DNA from: Hominifimenecus microfluidus | Lineage (GTDB): Bacteria; Bacillota; Clostridia; Lachnospirales; Lachnospiraceae | DNA length: 64,000 nt | Assembly: GCA_020687485.1 (NCBI GenBank) | Contig: JAJEQR010000018.1 | Coordinates: forward strand, 1-64,000 | Direction: 5' to 3' | In this document: positions 34,701 through 42,055 of the stretch, piece by piece | Position numbering within the stretch: the first letter of the stretch is position 1 | Layout of the letters: every line of letters begins with the position of its first letter | Translations under genes and position numbers: made by a program | The notes under the pieces: generated by a model | Seen by the model: only the letters and a program-made list of their open reading frames with translations | The model's database searches: none | What the model was told of the DNA's origin: nothing

Positions 34701-36343
34701 GATTTAATAAGTTTACGAATCTGCCGGAGCTTATGAATATCTTCCGTGAGGTAGCAGATGTGCAGACCGCAGACATGCTTGACCTTGATGTGCCGGCACT
34801 TCGTGGTGGGAAGCCTATCATAGTGGAGTCAGAGCCTGACTGGTATGTAAAGCAGGTTATGGAAGACTTTGTTGTGAGGGCAGAGCGTATCAGAGGTGGT
34901 GGAGTTGATCCAAGTGTGGATAACTTCCTAAAGATTACCCATGAGGCAAGACTTCTTGGAACAGATGCAAGACTGATTGATAAGGATGCACCGAATAATC
35001 CGGATGGAAAGCTCAATAAGGTAGCGGAGAATGTCTGGAAAGAATATGAGAAAGGAAATGTTGACGGTCATATAGGCTGTCAGCTTATTTTTTCAGATAT
35101 CGGCACACCGGGACCGGATAAGGACTTTACCATCTACGATTATCTGAAGGAAACACTTATCCATTATGGTATTCCGGCAGATGAGATAGCATTTATCCAT
35201 GATGCAAAGACGGATGCACAGAGGGATGCACTTTTTAAGGAAATGAGGACAGGTAAAAAGAAAGTTCTTATCGGTTCAACGGACAAGTGTGGAACAGGTG
35301 TCAATGTGCAGACACACCTTGTAGCAATGCATCATGTGGATTGTCCGTGGAAGCCAAGCTCCATTGAACAGAGGGAAGGACGAGGCATACGACAGGGCAA
35401 CGAAAATGAAGAAGTAGCAATCTACAGATATGTCACCAAAGGAACCTTTGATGCATACAACTGGTCGCTCGTTGAAAATAAGCAGCGATTCATCAGTCAG
35501 GTCATGACAAGCAAGGCTGTAAGCCGAAGCTGTGAGGATATCGATGAGGCAACACTTTCCTATGCAGAGATTAAAGCGGTTGCCACAGGCAATCCTTTAA
35601 TCAAGGAAAAGATGGAGATTGACAATGATGTCCAGAGATTAAAGCTCTTAAAGGCATCCTATGACAATCAGAGATATGGATTGCAGGATAACTTTATGAT
35701 TAAGTACCCGAAGCTTATTAAGACAGCAACAGAAAAGCTTGACAATGTAAGAGAAGATGTAAAGGCAAGGGATAAAGAACTGATTGATAATCCGGAATTT
35801 GCCATTACCATAGGCAAAGCAACCTACACAGAGCGTGTGGATGGAGGAACGATGATGCTTGAAGCAATCAGCAAATGTAAGACCGGAGAGACAACTGCAA
35901 TCGGCAAGTTCCATGGATTTGAGCTGCTTGTGGAAAAGAACTTCCTTGACATCAATTATATGGTGCTTCGTGGAAAGACAGAGTATAAAGCAGAGCTTTC
36001 CACCAGTCCGGTCGGCAGTATGGTGAAGCTTGAAAACCTGTTCAATGGACTCCATGAGAACATTGATTTCTTAGAAAAGAAGATTGAGCAGTACCAGAAT
36101 GACCTTGAAGCATCAAAGAGTGAGTATGATAAGCCATTTGCATACAGCACGGAGCTGGAAGAAAAGCTGGCAAGACAGTGTGAACTGAATGCCCAGCTTG
36201 ACCTTGAGAACGCAAAGGCTGTGGATGCAGACCTGAGCGGACCGGAGGAAGAAAGAGAAGCAGATGACAGGATGGAAGCTGCAGCAATTGTAGCAGAGGA
36301 TAAAGGTGCTTATCCAGCCGACAGAGAGGGCAGAACACGATAG
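28703..36343 (+). CDS. Giant ArdC-like/N6-methylase/SNF2-helicase fusion (LtrC-like)
   Basis: A 2,546-residue multidomain protein. Residues about 1-110 resemble the ArdC/LtrC-like single-strand DNA-binding domain ([20 protein letters not shown], then [14 protein letters not shown]). Residues 262-381 are a disordered linker encoded over the TnpV gene. Residues about 460-560 and 680-800 are small element-type accessory domains. A DNA methylase-like domain lies near 935-1090 ([21 protein letters not shown], and GNVPFGDY in place of the usual NPPY/NPPF). The SNF2/DEAH helicase covers roughly 1700-2300: Walker A is CVGAGKSF, the Walker B box is MVDEAHNF, and motif VI lies in [13 protein letters not shown] coiled coil ends the protein. 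Likely cytoplasmic, protecting incoming DNA or remodelling it; inferred from family. Confidence 0.85.
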   Translation: MGVDMKVKAIYDSEIGNITRSEKNWKDVLKVAGQLYRYEFDNIVMVTAQRPPEKSTLMADYDTWKKVGRYVKRGAKGCAIFPSRALNPRMRYIFDISDTGGKNVKLTWDLDGENLKDYLDFLVSEGQIEQYDNSDRESLKNILKQFTGTDVWFIIKEEFGNRMTELMQLSGSVIKEESKKRNGLQQEMDMEQLVYASVMYAVGTRCGFDLSVQEQDFSQIVNIKDEEIIYRLGSIVCDVSCSVLREFSRNLKAIESERRIGYVRRNDLQGSGRTALSADRDAGRDGGSHEAGQIRKDGDELSKGERAGKIQDADEIREDVREDVSGRGGSEPAVRPVRDAVSGEAQATESVIDNGDVEDKRAGEDAGRGSGTPSDSDAIPLESDDTELNRELDEINSLGVSKEAEYTQASFFFDQNGQASIGTIHTEDENNNQLMRQFEQDRKAALAGKYNYLNPKKSATVPGEYIKQVLMRGTGFVGGKGRVCKIFETEIDAGTRAKRIKAEYGQGGAGWPVDGLGLHGYDTFHGNGLRFQWRDEDGEVEGYVSWKDIEKELGVLILTGEYQSETPRIDELAMDGLREDDEVIDAEYREVEPEEAESEIDDYAIPDEPESYASNRDYVSAKGMTPQETADEDRMVTQAEYGAEIEAETSEKDPSELQYITPIDYSKRIAELDEDLRDAAEILVTDCSCYTPFRAFLMDVVQSDFAFMPNKLDLIRDIALGTDNAERKAYSNNKYGLVEYSIRSGYVKINYKNRNGVRKEGALDWRELYEILSYMVKQPFYCGEDQKKYYQETKQKADRDKMNPVYKRFFDIEDSVKANRLETRERAIVNGWETKIDENGHVVSDDAVSVDDIQADTESQETVDFTPKQEPVQQVESLENEKNVAGKTKHNFHYNLWEMEKGGAKTRYQWNMDAIRTLKQIESENRLATPEEQKVLSKFVGWGGLSQAFDENNESWSKEYKELKEMLSDEEYAAARATVNNAFYTSPEIAMCMNSALVQFGFRGGNVLEPSMGIGNFFGSMPAPMQRSKLYGVELDSISGRIAKQLYQNANISITGFENTTYPDNFFDVVVGNVPFGDYKVFDPKYNKYNFRIHDYFLAKALDQVRPGGMVAVITTKGTLDKANPTIRKYLAERAELVGAVRLPNTAFKDNAGTEVTADILFLQKRERKIDIEPDWVHLGVTENGIAVNSYFAEHPEMMLGSMEYDTRIYGQDSRYTVCVNNDENFNMYEALNKAIGNIKAQMTDFERVADEAEQTEEVIPADPDVRNYTYTFYEGKLYYRENSEMVRKEVSKTAEERIRSLDEIRQITRELIDIQMDGCSEEELSDKQRLLNVKYDSFAKQYGAITSKANRAAFRDDSDYPLLCSLEEVNEDGQVKKADMFYKQTIKAKTVIERVETAVEALNVSVNEFGYVNLAYMLSIYEPDITDELEKLKNRSNDSSEQIPVETIAQLKRTALTKELEGLIFLNPDRYNENNPDIGWETADEYLSGNVRDKLRVAKAMAADTDNPQAERFAGNVAALEKVQPEWIEASDIDVKIGTTWIEPLDYEQFIYELLNTPRRARAVRSQFYNTGIQVHLNKMSMEWFIENKSMDKHSVAATKTYGTSRMDAYSIFEDTLNLKTVTVRDRIDDGDGRYHYEVNKNETMLAREKQNMIKEKFKEWLFSEPERRQKYVEYYNETFNNIRLREYDGSHLQFPGMNPAIELKPHQKNAVARILLGGNTLLAHCVGAGKSFEMMAACMEQKRLGLANKTIMVVPKPLIGQTASEFLRLYPSANILVATERDFEKSRRKQFVSRIATGDYDCIIMSHSQFEKIPISAERKERMLNEQIDEISYAIDEMKERNGERWTVKQMESQKKKLEEQLKSLSDESRKDDLITFEELGVDSIMVDEAHNFKNLAIFSKMNNVSGISSSGAKKSTDMQLKCQYLSEINDGRGIVFATGTPISNTMCEMYVMQLYLQKAALEEMGIYHFDSWAANFGEVTTALELTVEGSGFRFKSRFNKFTNLPELMNIFREVADVQTADMLDLDVPALRGGKPIIVESEPDWYVKQVMEDFVVRAERIRGGGVDPSVDNFLKITHEARLLGTDARLIDKDAPNNPDGKLNKVAENVWKEYEKGNVDGHIGCQLIFSDIGTPGPDKDFTIYDYLKETLIHYGIPADEIAFIHDAKTDAQRDALFKEMRTGKKKVLIGSTDKCGTGVNVQTHLVAMHHVDCPWKPSSIEQREGRGIRQGNENEEVAIYRYVTKGTFDAYNWSLVENKQRFISQVMTSKAVSRSCEDIDEATLSYAEIKAVATGNPLIKEKMEIDNDVQRLKLLKASYDNQRYGLQDNFMIKYPKLIKTATEKLDNVREDVKARDKELIDNPEFAITIGKATYTERVDGGTMMLEAISKCKTGETTAIGKFHGFELLVEKNFLDINYMVLRGKTEYKAELSTSPVGSMVKLENLFNGLHENIDFLEKKIEQYQNDLEASKSEYDKPFAYSTELEEKLARQCELNAQLDLENAKAVDADLSGPEEEREADDRMEAAAIVAEDKGAYPADREGRTR
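29487..29846 (+). CDS. tnpV: TnpV-like protein encoded in another frame within the giant helicase gene
   Basis: A 119-residue frame, +1 relative to the host gene. ATG 29487 has its own AAGGAG site eight bases upstream. The product matches the TnpV family: [17 protein letters not shown], then [20 protein letters not shown], a Glu-rich middle, and the C-terminal [18 protein letters not shown] helix. In the host frame the same bases encode a Gly/Asp/Arg/Glu-rich disordered segment. The folded-looking product is thus the inner frame, and the outer frame tolerates the constraint. TnpV proteins are common on transposons and conjugative elements of Clostridia, but their role is unknown. Confidence 0.75.
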   Translation: MLEEMTYKEVDGLLYPQIEMPDETEDLTKLGKYGRMAMNYLKENEPARYKTLMRFGKMYEKMSAVEEEANQLYDQLEMQYLAKHKPQNPSSTMEMWKIREQAKMQAEEVVLHQIVMRFH

Positions 36344-36356
36344 GAGAGTGAATAAT

Positions 36357-36974
36357 ATGAGCATAAGAAAAGTGGTCGCAGGACTACTGATTACAGCAGG
36401 GATTGCCATTATGGCAGTCCCTTTTTTCTGGCGGGCAACAGGAGAAAAACAGACAGAACAGCTCATAAGTGAATTTGAGCAGACATTGGAGGATGATTAC
36501 GATGAAGAAACAGATGTGGAGAAAGAGCAAACCTCCATTAGTGAAGAGGATGAAGCCATTTTTAAAGAAGGCGGTGTTATCGGTATCATTGAGATACCGG
36601 GCATAGATATCCGGTATCCGGTAATGGAAGGAACCACAAGTAAAGTGCTTAATGCCGGGATCGGTCATATAGAAGAAACAGCAGGGATTGGGGAGAGTGG
36701 CAACTGTGTATTGTGCGGTCACAATGGCAGCAGATATGGCACATTTTTTACACCACTAAGTCAGATATCCATAGGTGATGAAGTAATGATAACCGACAAA
36801 AATGGGCTGAAGCATATCTATGAGGTAACAGAGACAGAGGTGGTAAATCCGTATGATAACAGCATCAAGACACAGGGTACAGAAAAAGAATTAACTCTTT
36901 TTACCTGTTCCCAGAAAGGAACCATGCGTTTTGTGGTCAGGTGCATTTATAAGGAGGCGGTGATGGATGAATAA
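36357..36974 (+). CDS. Sortase, class D-like
   Basis: A 205-residue membrane-anchored transpeptidase. ATG 36357 follows TAGGAGAG. A membrane helix covers residues 5-24. The catalytic residues are His122 in LCGHNGSRYG, Cys184 in LFTCSQ and Arg191 in TMRFVV. The acidic segment between helix and domain is a spacer. The TLFTC form fits class D or E better than class B. It is the only sortase in the conjugation backbone and is the likely enzyme for the LPQTG adhesin at 4535-9913, though they lie 26 kb apart. The last codons overlap the next gene by 8 bases. Confidence 0.85.
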   Translation: MSIRKVVAGLLITAGIAIMAVPFFWRATGEKQTEQLISEFEQTLEDDYDEETDVEKEQTSISEEDEAIFKEGGVIGIIEIPGIDIRYPVMEGTTSKVLNAGIGHIEETAGIGESGNCVLCGHNGSRYGTFFTPLSQISIGDEVMITDKNGLKHIYEVTETEVVNPYDNSIKTQGTEKELTLFTCSQKGTMRFVVRCIYKEAVMDE

Positions 36975-37365
36975 GAGATACCGATTAGGTGAAATAGAAG
37001 AGGCAGTATCTGATATGGAGGAGTTAATCGGGCTTGAGGATGATATTGCGGAGATTGATGATGAATTTCAGATAGTCGTAAGCGGCTGGTCTGTGTATGT
37101 CGAAAGCCTGAATCTGACACTCAGACAGGGAATAGCCTGCGTATGGGATGCGGAGGAAGGATTATTTATGCCTGATTTTGATGTGACTATCGTGTATGAG
37201 GGGAACATTGAAACACAGGAGTGGCTCTACTATGAGCAGGACGGAATGATCGTTACACTTGGCAACTGGTTAAATGGCAGATTGTCTTGTGAACAGATAG
37301 AACAGCTTTGGTGTGAGCTTATCATACCAAAGCAAAACAAAGAACAAAAAGAAAGCGAGGAATAG
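36967..37365 (+). CDS. Unrecognised acidic protein
   Basis: A 132-residue very acidic protein that starts within the end of the sortase gene (AAGGAGGCGG upstream) and ends three bases before the SpoVG-like gene. The second half (ACVWDAEEGLFMPDFDVTI, TQEWLYYEQDGMIVTLGNW) looks beta-rich and globular. No family recognised. The tight spacing shows it belongs to the sortase-SpoVG operon. Confidence 0.55.
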   Translation: MNKRYRLGEIEEAVSDMEELIGLEDDIAEIDDEFQIVVSGWSVYVESLNLTLRQGIACVWDAEEGLFMPDFDVTIVYEGNIETQEWLYYEQDGMIVTLGNWLNGRLSCEQIEQLWCELIIPKQNKEQKESEE

Positions 37366-37368
37366 CAT

Positions 37369-38058
37369 ATGAAGTATTCAATTAAGGTAAACGAAGTAAG
37401 GGCAAAAGAGGGCAGCAATATCAAAGGATTTGCAACAGTAGTATTCGGTGATTCATTTAAGATTACCAATATTGCAATCCTTGAGAATAAGGACAAGGGA
37501 GAGCTTTTTGTATCAATGCCAAGATACCGCTCCAATGAGCGTGATGAAAGCAACGGTGTGATCTATAAGGATGTGTGCAATCCTATCACAGCAGAGTTTC
37601 GAGAGGAACTCTATACCAATATCCTTGATGCCTATGCAAGAATTAAGGAACCGGAGAAAGAGGAGACACAGAAGCAGGAGCGTACACAGGAAATGCCGGA
37701 GTTTTCCGTAACTGTGACACCTTATGAGAGGGAAGGCAGTAACATCAAGGGACTTGCACGCATTTATTTTGAAAACAGTTTCATCGTAAATAATATCAAT
37801 ATCGTGCAGGGCAAAGAGAAAATCTTTGTATCAATGCCTTCTTATAAGACAAAGCAGGTGGATGAGCAGGGCAAGCCAATCTATCAGGATGTCTGCTATC
37901 CGGTCACAAAGGATTTCAGAGAAAGACTCTACAATGAGATTATCTCGGAATATGAGAAAGCAAAGGATAAGAGCAACGAAAAGGCGAGGGAGAGTGCCGA
38001 GAAACATCATGGCAATCCCGATAAAGAGAAGGACAAAGAGGCAACGCCCTTTCGATAA
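37369..38058 (+). CDS. Tandem SpoVG-domain protein
   Basis: A 229-residue protein with two SpoVG domains: residues about 1-85 (GSNIKGFATVVFGDSFKI, VSMPRYRSN) and 112-195 (GSNIKGLARIYFENSFIV, VSMPSYKTK). Each has the family's KGxAxxxF core, the FVSMP motif and the C-terminal P(I/V)T helix. SpoVG proteins bind DNA or RNA and act as global regulators; single-domain versions are the rule in chromosomes, and septation names refer to Bacillus. A double-domain form on a conjugative element suggests a regulator working as a fused dimer. The C-terminal tail is charged. It follows its neighbour by three bases. Confidence 0.85.
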   Translation: MKYSIKVNEVRAKEGSNIKGFATVVFGDSFKITNIAILENKDKGELFVSMPRYRSNERDESNGVIYKDVCNPITAEFREELYTNILDAYARIKEPEKEETQKQERTQEMPEFSVTVTPYEREGSNIKGLARIYFENSFIVNNINIVQGKEKIFVSMPSYKTKQVDEQGKPIYQDVCYPVTKDFRERLYNEIISEYEKAKDKSNEKARESAEKHHGNPDKEKDKEATPFR

Positions 38059-38116
38059 TTGGTAATCATGTTACAGGGGCGGCCAAGGCTGCCCCATTTA
38101 CAGAATGGAGGAAACT

Positions 38117-39037
38117 ATGGATATAGAAGCAGGAAAAACACTTACCAACGAGGAGGTCATAAGAGAACTTCTCGAATTACTAAAGAAAAATGCCATGAAG
38201 GAGCAGGCAAACGATGTATTTGAGATATGCAGCTATGTGGATGGACTGGAGAAAAAGATTGATTCCATGACGGAAGAACTCACCAATATGCAGAACCAGA
38301 TCAAAGAAATGCAGGAAGATACACTTGTCAATAATGCTAAAAAGGCATTGTCGGAAGCACAGGAGCGACTTAATGCCAGATGTGAGCAGATAAAATCGCA
38401 GGTAATTGAAGTGAAAGAACAGGTCAAATCTACTGCTAAGAGCATAGTTGATGAAGCAAAGGCAAAGGGAAGATCTGCATTATACAGGGTGTCTGAGTTC
38501 TTAGGAATTAAGAAAAGATTTCTTGATATCCGAGAGAATGTAAGAGGTGCAATCAAGACAACGGATAATGATATAGCAAAGACAGCGCTTCTTGCAAAAG
38601 GATTTCGTGAAGCTGGTCAGACAGTAGCCAATGCATTTCGTACTTTTGCTGACAAACCGGAGGCGGATTATTCACAGAAAGAGCAGAAACATTTCATTAC
38701 AAAGGCAGTACTTGCACCTATGAAAGTAGTGAAAAAGATGTTTGTGTTAATGGAGCTGCATCTGGACGCTTCGATTGATAAGCTGGATAATCTGGCGATG
38801 AATGTGCAGATAGATAAGGAAAAGCGTATAGAGAATACGAAGAATCTGAAACAGACAGAGCCGGAGAGGGCAGAAGCTGAGCGAGTAGAAGCAGAGATTG
38901 TAAATTCGCCGATGGTCGCTGAACCACAGGAGTATCAGTATAATGCAGATGCATTTGAGGCTAGAGGTGCGGATGAGGTGAAGCAGGAAGCGTCACATAA
39001 GGAAGTATCAAAGGTAAGAGAAGATAAAGCCAGATAG
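38117..39037 (+). CDS. Coiled-coil protein, DUF6674-like
   Basis: A 306-residue helical protein. ATG 38117 is chosen because GGAGG lies five bases upstream; an ATG at 38105 precedes that site. A long coiled coil covers residues about 35-125 (DGLEKKIDSMTEELTNMQNQ repeats), then a second helical region (AKTALLAKGFREAGQTVANA), and a low-complexity Glu/Ala tail. I associate it with DUF6674 from similar elements, without certainty. A hairpin (GGGGC...GCCCC, 38076-38095) lies before it. It is the last gene of the backbone before GC-richer DNA starts. Confidence 0.6.
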   Translation: MDIEAGKTLTNEEVIRELLELLKKNAMKEQANDVFEICSYVDGLEKKIDSMTEELTNMQNQIKEMQEDTLVNNAKKALSEAQERLNARCEQIKSQVIEVKEQVKSTAKSIVDEAKAKGRSALYRVSEFLGIKKRFLDIRENVRGAIKTTDNDIAKTALLAKGFREAGQTVANAFRTFADKPEADYSQKEQKHFITKAVLAPMKVVKKMFVLMELHLDASIDKLDNLAMNVQIDKEKRIENTKNLKQTEPERAEAERVEAEIVNSPMVAEPQEYQYNADAFEARGADEVKQEASHKEVSKVREDKAR

Positions 39038-39083
39038 ATATGAGGACGTGGGAGAGATTCTGCGTCCCAACGTCCGTGTGGGC

Positions 39084-39112
39084 TTGCTTTTATTCGGATA
39101 TTCGTATATAAT
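39084..39112 (+). promoter_or_regulatory. Promoter of the cargo-island operon
   Basis: TTGCTT (39084-39089), a 17-bp spacer and a perfect TATAAT (39107-39112) stand 37 bp before the HTH gene. An inverted repeat (GGACGT...ACGTCC near 39043-39074) precedes it. This is a standard sigma-A type promoter. Confidence 0.6.
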
Positions 39113-39148
39113 GTATCGTGTTGAGTATTATCCATGCGGAGGTGCGGT

Positions 39149-39358
39149 ATGAACGGGATCAAGGGCTATATCTCCATTCGGGAGGCGTCTTACCGTTGGG
39201 GCGTGTCAGAGCGGCGGGTCAACCAATACTGCGCCGAAGGGCGGATCCCCGGCGCGTCCCGGTTCGGGCGTTCATGGGCGATCCCGGAAAATGCGGAGAA
39301 ACCGTCCGACCCGCGCTTTCAAGGACAGCACCGCGATTCCGGCAGGACAAGCACCTGA
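39149..39358 (+). CDS. Small HTH (excisionase-like) DNA-binding protein
   Basis: A 69-residue protein with GGAGGTG before ATG 39149. The core ISIREASYRWGVSERRVNQY followed by CAEGRIPGASRFGRSWAIP is the MerR/excisionase-like helix-turn-helix with a wing, found in helix-turn-helix domain 17-type proteins. In short form such proteins act as excisionases or local regulators. It is the first gene of the GC-rich island and starts the sigma-factor operon. The codon use differs clearly from the upstream backbone (many GCG, CGG, GGC codons). Confidence 0.7.
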   Translation: MNGIKGYISIREASYRWGVSERRVNQYCAEGRIPGASRFGRSWAIPENAEKPSDPRFQGQHRDSGRTST

Positions 39359-39406
39359 CGGATACCCCTCTGCATGGGAAGCATCCGCAAAAAGGAGGTG
39401 AACGCT

Positions 39407-39955
39407 ATGGCCTGCGACGAGAGCTTGTACCGCCAATATCTGAACGGCGACGACGAAGGGCTCAATGCCCTGATGAAAAAATACGGCGACCCCCTGACCC
39501 TGTATATCGACGGCTATCTGCACGACGTTCACGAGGCGGAGGAGCTGATGCTGGACGTTTTCGCCTATCTGTTCACCAAAAAGCCGAAGATACGGGACGG
39601 CGGCTTCAAGGCGTATCTCTATAAGGCGGCGCGGCACATGGCGCTGCGCCATAAGAGCAAACGGAAGCCCCTGTTCAGCCTCGATACGCTGACCGGCGAG
39701 CCGGACGGACGGCTGCTGGCGGAGGAGGTCATTCGGACGGAGGAGCGAAACCGCGTTCTGCACTTCTGCATGGACGAAATGAACCCGGACTATCGGGAGG
39801 TGCTGTATCTCACCTATTTTGAGGATATGAGTTACGCACAGGCAGCGGAGGTCACGGGAAAAACGGTAAAGCAGATCACCAACATGGTGTATCGCGGAAA
39901 AAAGAGCCTGCGAAGGCTATTAGAACTGGAGGGAATCACTAATGCGGAGCTATGA
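39407..39955 (+). CDS. ECF-like sigma-70 family RNA polymerase sigma factor
   Basis: A 182-residue sigma factor. ATG 39407 has a perfect AAAGGAGGTGA. Region 2 covers about residues 5-70 (LYRQYLNGDDEGLNALMKKY, YLHDVHEAEELMLDVFAYL, FKAYLYKAARHMAL). Region 4 covers about 118-175 (LNPDYREVLYLTYF-like DYREVLYLTYFEDMSYAQAA and GKTVKQITNMVYRGKKSLR). This is the two-domain layout of ECF and SigV-like factors. The next gene overlaps by 14 bases and encodes a two-TM protein in the place of an anti-sigma factor; a PrsW-type protease gene follows. The likely targets are the island's own surface-protein operon. Confidence 0.85.
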   Translation: MACDESLYRQYLNGDDEGLNALMKKYGDPLTLYIDGYLHDVHEAEELMLDVFAYLFTKKPKIRDGGFKAYLYKAARHMALRHKSKRKPLFSLDTLTGEPDGRLLAEEVIRTEERNRVLHFCMDEMNPDYREVLYLTYFEDMSYAQAAEVTGKTVKQITNMVYRGKKSLRRLLELEGITNAEL

Positions 39956-40304
39956 AGAGCGTGTTGCGGAGACAAAGCGGCGCATCGCCAAAATTGAGCG
40001 GGAGAAACGGCTGCGTCGTAATACAATTACCATGGTTTCTGCCGTGGCGGCGTGCCTTGTGCTGCTCATCGGTGCGTCCCTCGCCATGCCCGGCATTGCT
40101 GCAAGCATCCGGACTGGGGATTATGTGGGCTTTGAAACGGCGGCAAGCATCTTTCACGACGGTGCGGCTTTGGGATACATCGTCATCGGGCTTCTGGCGT
40201 TTTTACTCGGCGTGTGCGTGACCGTTCTGTGCTTCCTGCTGCGGCAGATGAACCGAGAGGACAGACAGGATGAGGAAAGCGAGGATGTGCATGGAGCTGA
40301 TTGA
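39942..40304 (+). CDS. Two-TM protein, putative anti-sigma factor
   Basis: A 120-residue protein overlapping the sigma gene. Residues 1-28 are a charged amphipathic helix (YEERVAETKRRIAKIEREKR), then a membrane helix (MVSAVAACLVLLIGASLAM), an outer loop of about 30 residues, and a second membrane helix (IVIGLLAFLLGVCVTVLCFL) with a polar tail. It is similar in size, topology and several positions to the product of 41702-42055, so the two are probably paralogs. Anti-sigma function is inferred from position after the sigma gene and from the PrsW-type protease next door; no named anti-sigma domain is recognised. Confidence 0.6.
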   Translation: MRSYEERVAETKRRIAKIEREKRLRRNTITMVSAVAACLVLLIGASLAMPGIAASIRTGDYVGFETAASIFHDGAALGYIVIGLLAFLLGVCVTVLCFLLRQMNREDRQDEESEDVHGAD

Positions 40305-40917
40305 AAACCTGCTGCAACTGCTGGTCACATTCGTCGGTGCGCTGCTTTCGGGTATCTTCTACTGGAAAAGCCGCAGGCAGGCGGATTTTCTTCTGCTGTG
40401 TTTCTACGGTTGCTTTGCCCTCGGCGCATTCTACTGGACGCTGTATCTGCTGCTGTTCAATACCACGCCGCACGTTTTTTATGTATCGGAGTTCGGCTGG
40501 GTGGCGAGCCTCATCTTCCTGCACATTTTGCAAGAAACTCTCGCCACTCAGGACGAGCGCAGCTTCCGTAGCCGCTCTGCATGGCTTGCGCCTGCGTTTG
40601 GCGTGCCGCTGCTGGTGTTTTACTGCACCTTCGGGGACATTCTCTCCAACCTAATCTGGTGCGGTATGATGATATGGCTCTCTTACTGCGCCATTCGAGG
40701 GCTTGCCTATGCGAAAACGCAGATGGGCACGGTGCAGAATATGCGGTATTTCCATAGCGGCGTGCTGTGCTTTGTATTTGCGGAGTATCTGCTTTGGACT
40801 GTGGGCTGCTTCTGGCCGGATACCTCACCGGCAAGCCCTACCTTTTGGTGCGATATGATGCTGACGCTTGCGATTCTGGGGCTGCTGCCCGCCACGAGAA
40901 AGGCGGTGGAAGCGTGA
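40291..40917 (+). CDS. Polytopic membrane protein of unknown function
   Basis: A 208-residue protein with six or seven hydrophobic segments (for example LLQLLVTFVGALLSGIFYW, LLLCFYGCFALGAFYWTLYL, HSGVLCFVFAEYLLWTVGCF). ATG 40291 is preferred; ATG 40270 and 40285 are in the same frame. It overlaps both the two-TM gene upstream and the PrsW-like gene downstream by a few bases, so all four are translated as a unit. It may act as a sensor or partner of the protease; no family recognised. Confidence 0.6.
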   Translation: MELIENLLQLLVTFVGALLSGIFYWKSRRQADFLLLCFYGCFALGAFYWTLYLLLFNTTPHVFYVSEFGWVASLIFLHILQETLATQDERSFRSRSAWLAPAFGVPLLVFYCTFGDILSNLIWCGMMIWLSYCAIRGLAYAKTQMGTVQNMRYFHSGVLCFVFAEYLLWTVGCFWPDTSPASPTFWCDMMLTLAILGLLPATRKAVEA

Positions 40918-41543
40918 CCTACATCGAAAACATCTTTCTCTGCATAGTCTCTCCCCTGCTGGTAGCCGCTCTGTGCATGGGCAGGCGGCAGCTTCGCTTT
41001 TTCCTGTTTTGCATTGTCGGGATGGGGGTGTGCCTGCTTTCGGCCTATATTAACACCTTTCTTGCGGCGGTATGCCGGGCGGACGCCCTTGCCGCCACGG
41101 CGGAGATTGCGCCGGTGGTGGAGGAAATGATGAAGCTGCTGCCGCTGGTGTTCTATCTTTTGGTGTTCGAGCCGGAGGGGAATAAAATCAAGGCTGCCGC
41201 CATCACGGTTGCCCTAGCCTTTGCCACCTTTGAAAACGTCTGCTATCTCATCCAAAACGGAGCGGACCGCTTTTCCTTTATTTTCTTCCGGGGCTTCGGC
41301 ACGGGAGCCATGCATGTCCTCTGCGGACTGATCGTAGGCGGCGGTCTTGCATACACATGGCAGCGGACGTGGCTGAAGGTGGCCGGCACTTGCGGTCTGC
41401 TGTGTGCGGCGATAACATTCCACGCCACCTACAATCTGCTGATTGCCTACGGCGGTACGGTGCAGTACATCGCCTACGCCATGCCGGTGCTGCTGGTGGC
41501 GGCGGTAAGATTGTCTGCTTTCCGATTATCGCAGAGAAAATAA
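40914..41543 (+). CDS. PrsW-like intramembrane glutamic protease
   Basis: A 209-residue polytopic protein. GTG 40914 overlaps the stop of the previous gene. The PrsW signature is visible: Glu70-Glu71 in APVVEEMMK, Glu107 in FATFENVCY, His134 in GAMHVLCG and His170-x-x-x-Asn in FHATYN, all within or near membrane helices. In Bacillus subtilis and C. difficile, PrsW cuts an anti-sigma factor to release its sigma factor. Here the sigma gene and two candidate anti-sigma genes are in the same island, so the same cascade is likely. A terminator follows 16 bp after the stop. Confidence 0.82.
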   Translation: MTYIENIFLCIVSPLLVAALCMGRRQLRFFLFCIVGMGVCLLSAYINTFLAAVCRADALAATAEIAPVVEEMMKLLPLVFYLLVFEPEGNKIKAAAITVALAFATFENVCYLIQNGADRFSFIFFRGFGTGAMHVLCGLIVGGGLAYTWQRTWLKVAGTCGLLCAAITFHATYNLLIAYGGTVQYIAYAMPVLLVAAVRLSAFRLSQRK

Positions 41544-41558
41544 CTGAACATCCTCTAC

Positions 41559-41594
41559 TTGAGAGCTGCTTTTTGGCGGCTCTCAAATTTTTTT
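41559..41594 (+). terminator. Intrinsic terminator after the PrsW-like gene
   Basis: TTGAGAGC (41559-41566) pairs with GCTCTCAA (41579-41586), followed by AT and a run of T to 41594. It closes the sigma-PrsW operon and separates it from the surface-protein operon. Confidence 0.85.
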
Positions 41595-41701
41595 AAAAAA
41601 TTTTTCGTTTTTGGTGAGAGTTTTTTCGATTTTTTGTACCTATATAAGTGAAAGGGTTTTTATTACAGTTTCAGACAAACCGGAAAGGGGGTTCAAACAA
41701 T

Positions 41702-42055
41702 ATGTATGATACCGCAAGACGGGTCGCACTCGTCAAGCAGCGGGTGCGGGAAAACACCCGCCGGAGGCAGCGGTGCGAGGCAATAAGCCTATCTGCTTTG
41801 TGCCTGATGTTATTCACGGCACTTGCCAAGGTAGCGGACGCACTTATAGTGCGGGGACAGACCGCCGCACAGGGCGTGTTCGGCACAATGCTGCTGCGGG
41901 AGGACGCAGGCGGCTATGTGCTGGTAGCCGTTATTTCCTTTGCCGCAGCGTCAGCTATCACTGCACTGTGCTTCCGGCACAGAACCAGAGAAAACCAGAA
42001 AAAACACGGGACGGACAAGCCCGCCCGACACGAAAAGGAGGAGAAAAGCCAATGA
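41702..42055 (+). CDS. Two-TM protein, paralog of the putative anti-sigma factor
   Basis: A 117-residue protein with AAAGGGGG upstream of ATG 41702. The layout copies that of 39942-40304: a charged N-terminal helix (RRVALVKQRVRENTRRRQR), a membrane helix, a loop of about 30 residues, and a second helix ending LCFRHRTREN (compare LCFLLRQMNRE). The stop overlaps the start of the giant surface protein (ATGA). A second copy placed on the target operon could give feedback on the sigma factor or act as a membrane partner of the surface protein. The 107 bp before it hold AT-rich sequence that could contain the sigma-dependent promoter. Confidence 0.6.
   Translation: MYDTARRVALVKQRVRENTRRRQRCEAISLSALCLMLFTALAKVADALIVRGQTAAQGVFGTMLLREDAGGYVLVAVISFAAASAITALCFRHRTRENQKKHGTDKPARHEKEEKSQ

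Noticed and set aside
39118-39624. 168-codon frame overlapping the HTH and sigma genes
   Set aside because: It is Arg/Gly/Pro-rich as expected for a wrong frame in GC-rich DNA, and it overlaps two better supported genes.
41773-42051. 93-codon N-terminal extension of the giant surface protein
   Set aside because: It overlaps the two-TM gene in another frame, has no ribosome site, and would hide the clear signal peptide starting at 42052.
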